The notes beneath the pieces are model-generated. The model worked only from the letters and a program-made list of their open reading frames with translations. It was not told the origin of the DNA and ran no database searches. Positions 60,990 to 64,000 of a stretch of DNA of 64,000 nt are shown piece after piece. The translations under genes were made by a program, and so were the position numbers. The first letter of the stretch is position 1. Each line of letters begins with the position of its first letter. Source of the stretch: Gemmobacter lutimaris (GTDB lineage Bacteria > Pseudomonadota > Alphaproteobacteria > Rhodobacterales > Rhodobacteraceae); contig NZ_QXXQ01000002.1 in the NCBI RefSeq assembly GCF_003570715.1, forward strand, positions 186,001 to 250,000. Reading direction: 5' to 3'.

Positions 60990-61414
60990 GGCGCGGTGCA
61001 ATCGCCATGGGCGGAGAGGGTGCCGAACAGCACGTCATGCATGATCCGGCCCGGCATCAGGGTGAATACTCCGGCGAGGATCAGCGCGCCGAAGAACAGG
61101 ATGCGCATGGTGCGGGCATGGCGCACGACGCGATGTGCGCGGGCATGCGCGATGGCGATGGGCAGCGCCACCAGCGTCAGCGCCGACAAGAGGTGGATCA
61201 GCGAGAAACCGCGCCATGTGCAGATTGTGCCAATGAAGAAGGACGAAGCCGCTACCCCGGTCATCAGAAGAACCCAGATCCAGCCGAGCAGGCGGTGCCG
61301 GGCCCCGCCCTTGCGCCCAGCAAACTGCACCCCACCCAGCCCGATTGCCGTCATGGCCGCAACGGTGTGCAACTGGATGGCGGGGGCGGCGTTCAAAAGC
61401 GGCGTCAGGGACAT
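60986..61414 (-). CDS. DUF2306-like small membrane protein
   Basis: This 142-residue protein has four predicted membrane segments (about 12-30, 42-62, 72-92 and 106-126). It has conserved His/Gly residues (HTVAAMTAIGLGGVQF, HRLLGW) in the DUF2306 pattern. The role is unknown, possibly heme- or redox-linked. The start at 61414 lies 10 bases after polA's stop, so it may be expressed by readthrough from polA. Confidence 0.75.
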   Translation of the reverse strand: MSLTPLLNAAPAIQLHTVAAMTAIGLGGVQFAGRKGGARHRLLGWIWVLLMTGVAASSFFIGTICTWRGFSLIHLLSALTLVALPIAIAHARAHRVVRHARTMRILFFGALILAGVFTLMPGRIMHDVLFGTLSAHGDCTAP

Positions 61415-61424
61415 TGTGGTTTTC

Positions 61425-64000
61425 TCAATGCGCCGCCGCCCAGTTCGGGCCGCGCCCGGCATCGGCTTGCAGATGAACGCTCAGCTTCACCGCCGGTTCG
61501 GCGGCGCTTTCCATCACCTCGCGGGCGGTGGCGATCAGGCGGTCGGCCTGATCCTCGGCCACTTCGAACAGCAGTTCGTCATGCACCTGCAACAGCATCT
61601 TCGCGTCGATGCCCTGAATGGCGGCGGGCATGCGGATCATCGCGCGGCGGATCACATCGGCCGCTGTGCCCTGAATCGGTGCGTTGATCGCGGCGCGTTT
61701 GGCGAAACCGGCGCCGGGGCCTTTCGCGTTGATCTCGGGCGTGTGGATCTTGCGCCCGAACAGGGTTTGCACGAACCCGTGCGCCTTGGCGAAGGCAATC
61801 GTGTCATCCATATAGGTGCGGATGCCGGGGAAGCGTTCGAAATAGCGGTCGATGAAACCCTGCGCCTCGGCCCGCGGAATGCGCAGGTTGCGGGCGAGGC
61901 CGAAGCCGGAAATGCCGTAGATCACGCCGAAGTTGATGGCCTTGGCCTGCCGCCGGATCATCGGGTCCATGCCTTCCACCGGCACGCCGAACATTTCCGA
62001 GGCGGTCATGGCATGGATGTCCAGCCCGTCACGGAACGCCTGTTTCAGCGCCGGGATGTCGGCGATATGGGCGAGGATGCGCAATTCGATCTGGCTGTAA
62101 TCAAGGCTGACCAGCACGCGGCCTTCCGGTGCCACGAAAGCCTCGCGGATGCGGCGGCCTTCCTCGCTGCGGACGGGGATGTTTTGCAGGTTCGGATCGG
62201 TGGAGGCCAGACGCCCGGTGTTGGCCCCGGCGATGGAGTAAGAGGTATGCACCCGCCCGGTGTCGGGGTTGATATGGTCCTGAAGGCTGTCGGTATAGGT
62301 GGATTTCAGCTTGGCGATCTGCCGCCAGTCCAGCACACGGGCGGCCAGTTGCGCGCCCTGCGGATGGGTGTCTTCCAGTGTGGTCACATCTTCCAGCACA
62401 TCGGCGCCGGTGGCATAGGCGCCGGTCTTGCCCTTCTGCCCGCCGGGGATCTGCATCTGGTCGAACAGGATTTCGCCCAATTGCTTGGGGGAACCCACGT
62501 TGAACTTCGTGCCGGCGATGCCCTGAATTTCCTCTTCAAGCTGCACGAGCTTTTGCGCAAAGGCGTTGGACATGCGGACCAGCGTGTCACGGTCCACCCG
62601 CACGCCCTTCATCTCCATCTCGGCCAGCACGGGGACCAGCGGGCGTTCCAGCGTCTCATAAACCGTAGTGACCTGCGCGCGATGCAGCATCGGCGCGAAG
62701 CGCTGCCACAGCCGCAGCGTGATGTCGGCATCCTCGGCCGCATATTTCACCGCATCGGCGATGGCCACGCGGTCGAAGGTGATCTGCGACTTGCCGCTGC
62801 CGATCAGATCCTTGATCGGGATCGGCTTGTGGCCAAGGTAACGGTCGGAAAGTTCGTCCATGCCGTGATTGTGCAGGCCGGCGAACATCGCATAGCTCAT
62901 CAGCATGGTATCGGCGATGGGGGCGAGGCGAACCCCCTGCCGCGCCATGATCTTCAGATCGTATTTGATGTTCTGCCCGATCTTGAGGATCGCCGGATCC
63001 TCCAGCACCGGCCTCAGCGCGGCGATGACGGTTTCCAGCGGCATCTGCCCCTCGACCGGCATATCCGTGCTGAACAGATCGCCGCCGCCCTGCCGGTGCC
63101 CCAGCGGGATATAGCAGGCCGTCCCCGCATCGACCGCCAGCGAGATGCCCACCAGATCGGCGCGCATCTCGTCAAGGCTGGTGGTTTCGGTGTCGAAGGC
63201 CACATGCCCCGCCTCGCGGATGCGGGCGATCCAGCGCTCGAGCGCCTCAGGCGTGGTGACGCCCTCATAGGCGCTGTGGTCGAAGGGAAGGGCGACCGGC
63301 TCCGGGGCATCGGTCGCGGGCGCTGCGGTCGGCATGGCGGGCGGCGTGATGTCCAGCTTGTCGGCCACGCGCTTGGTCAGGGTGCGGAATTCCATCGCGT
63401 TGAGGAAGGTCATCAACGCTTCAGGCTCCGGCTCCTTCACCTCAAGGCTTTCCAGCGAGAAATCCAGCGGCGTGTCGCATTTCAGCGTGACGAGCTCTTT
63501 GGAAACCCGGATCTGATCGGCGAAATTCACCAGCGTTTCGCGGCGCTTGGGTTGCTTGATCTCACCCGCCCGCGCCAATAGGCTTTCCAGATCGCCATAT
63601 TCGGTGATCAAAAGCGCCGCCGTCTTGACGCCGATACCGGGCGCGCCCGGCACGTTATCCACGCTGTCGCCGGCCAGCGATTGCACATCCACCACCCGTT
63701 CCGGCCCCACGCCGAATTTCTCGAACACCTCGTCGCGGTCGATGGTCTTGTTCTTCATCGCGTCGAACATCACGACGCCATCGCCGATGAGCTGCATCAA
63801 GTCCTTGTCGGAAGAGATGATGGTCACCCGCCCGCCCGCATCGCGCGCCTGACAGGACAGGGTGGCGATGATGTCATCGGCCTCGTAGCCCTCGGTTTCA
63901 ATGCAGGCGATGTTGAAGGCGCGCGTCGCCTCGCGCGTCAGGGGGAATTGCGGGCGCAGATCCTCGGGCAGTTCGGGGCGGTTCGCCTTGTAGGCGGGGA
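61425..64000 (-). CDS. polA: DNA polymerase I (partial, N-terminus outside window)
   Basis: About 858 residues are present; the frame stays open to the window edge, so the first part of the 5' nuclease domain is missing. Visible parts, in order: the end of the 5'-3' exonuclease domain (IETEGYEADDIIATL; ISSDKDLMQL; GVGPERVVDVQSLAGDSVDNVPG), a 3'-5' proofreading domain with an intact FDTETTSLDEM and YAAEDADITLRLW, and the polymerase. The latter shows DYSQIELRILAHI, RRQAKAINFGVIYG and LQVHDELLFEV. All three activities should be functional. It performs gap filling and primer removal. Confidence 0.98.
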   Translation of the reverse strand, partial: PAYKANRPELPEDLRPQFPLTREATRAFNIACIETEGYEADDIIATLSCQARDAGGRVTIISSDKDLMQLIGDGVVMFDAMKNKTIDRDEVFEKFGVGPERVVDVQSLAGDSVDNVPGAPGIGVKTAALLITEYGDLESLLARAGEIKQPKRRETLVNFADQIRVSKELVTLKCDTPLDFSLESLEVKEPEPEALMTFLNAMEFRTLTKRVADKLDITPPAMPTAAPATDAPEPVALPFDHSAYEGVTTPEALERWIARIREAGHVAFDTETTSLDEMRADLVGISLAVDAGTACYIPLGHRQGGGDLFSTDMPVEGQMPLETVIAALRPVLEDPAILKIGQNIKYDLKIMARQGVRLAPIADTMLMSYAMFAGLHNHGMDELSDRYLGHKPIPIKDLIGSGKSQITFDRVAIADAVKYAAEDADITLRLWQRFAPMLHRAQVTTVYETLERPLVPVLAEMEMKGVRVDRDTLVRMSNAFAQKLVQLEEEIQGIAGTKFNVGSPKQLGEILFDQMQIPGGQKGKTGAYATGADVLEDVTTLEDTHPQGAQLAARVLDWRQIAKLKSTYTDSLQDHINPDTGRVHTSYSIAGANTGRLASTDPNLQNIPVRSEEGRRIREAFVAPEGRVLVSLDYSQIELRILAHIADIPALKQAFRDGLDIHAMTASEMFGVPVEGMDPMIRRQAKAINFGVIYGISGFGLARNLRIPRAEAQGFIDRYFERFPGIRTYMDDTIAFAKAHGFVQTLFGRKIHTPEINAKGPGAGFAKRAAINAPIQGTAADVIRRAMIRMPAAIQGIDAKMLLQVHDELLFEVAEDQADRLIATAREVMESAAEPAVKLSVHLQADAGRGPNWAAAH

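Noticed and set aside
60597-63581. A 994-codon open frame antisense to polA and the small genes beside it
   Set aside because: It is the shadow of the polA reading frame; all polymerase motifs are on the minus strand.

Overview
The window is GC-rich, gene-dense chromosomal DNA. Its protein families point to a member of the Rhodobacteraceae (Alphaproteobacteria): a Paracoccus-type sox cluster, DUF4170-waaA-lpxK, dciA-dsbA, class III alcohol dehydrogenase, several TRAP and ABC transporters, and frequent ATGA stop/start overlaps. I see no rRNA, tRNA, CRISPR array, insertion sequence, phage gene or replication origin. No gap between genes exceeds about 275 bases. Genus cannot be fixed from the sequence alone.

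Layout. (1) 1-2935: end of a TonB-dependent (probably heme) receptor overlapping exbB-exbD-tonB. (2) 3005-16428: thiosulfate oxidation island. A YeeE/YedE (SoxT-like) transporter converges on a long leftward operon, in transcription order soxV-W-X-Y-Z-A-B-C-D-G-H. Rightward and divergent are soxS, soxR, a second YeeE/YedE transporter and a class II cytochrome c. soxE and soxF are absent. (3) 16476-17473: three consecutive small lipoproteins of the peptidase-inhibitor I78 type. (4) 17547-29452: mostly housekeeping, with glutathione-dependent formaldehyde dehydrogenase, methionine synthase split into two overlapping genes, a lone phenylacetate-CoA ligase, dciA, a DsbA-like oxidoreductase, a CaiB/BaiF CoA-transferase, then DUF4170-waaA-lpxK for lipid A/Kdo.

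(5) 29464-39250: accessory catabolic island. A GntR regulator with a glutathione S-transferase lies opposite SDR - TRAP permeases (DctQ, DctM) - two tandem DctP binding proteins - SDR - SDR - FAD dehydrogenase. (6) 39284-48845: a divergon. Leftward are a cupin-XRE regulator, dppABCDF and an M24 peptidase. Rightward are a class III aminotransferase overlapping a BKACE-family enzyme. (7) 48842-58716: a DeoR regulator and an inositol-monophosphatase-family gene opposite a betaine-type ABC transporter with a doubled permease, a choline-kinase-like gene and a dimethylglycine/sarcosine dehydrogenase-like flavoenzyme, closed by a second DeoR regulator. (8) 58763-64000: a LuxR-type regulator fused to an alpha/beta hydrolase, two small genes, and polA running off the right edge.

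The physiology suggested is a heterotroph that can add lithotrophic electrons from thiosulfate (Sox) and scavenges varied organic solutes. Islands 5, 6 and 7 each combine a dedicated importer, regulator and enzymes, but no substrate can be named from sequence. Islands 6 and 7 are the best candidates for undescribed catabolic systems. A recurring structural theme is a GC-rich hairpin directly after every substrate-binding-protein gene.
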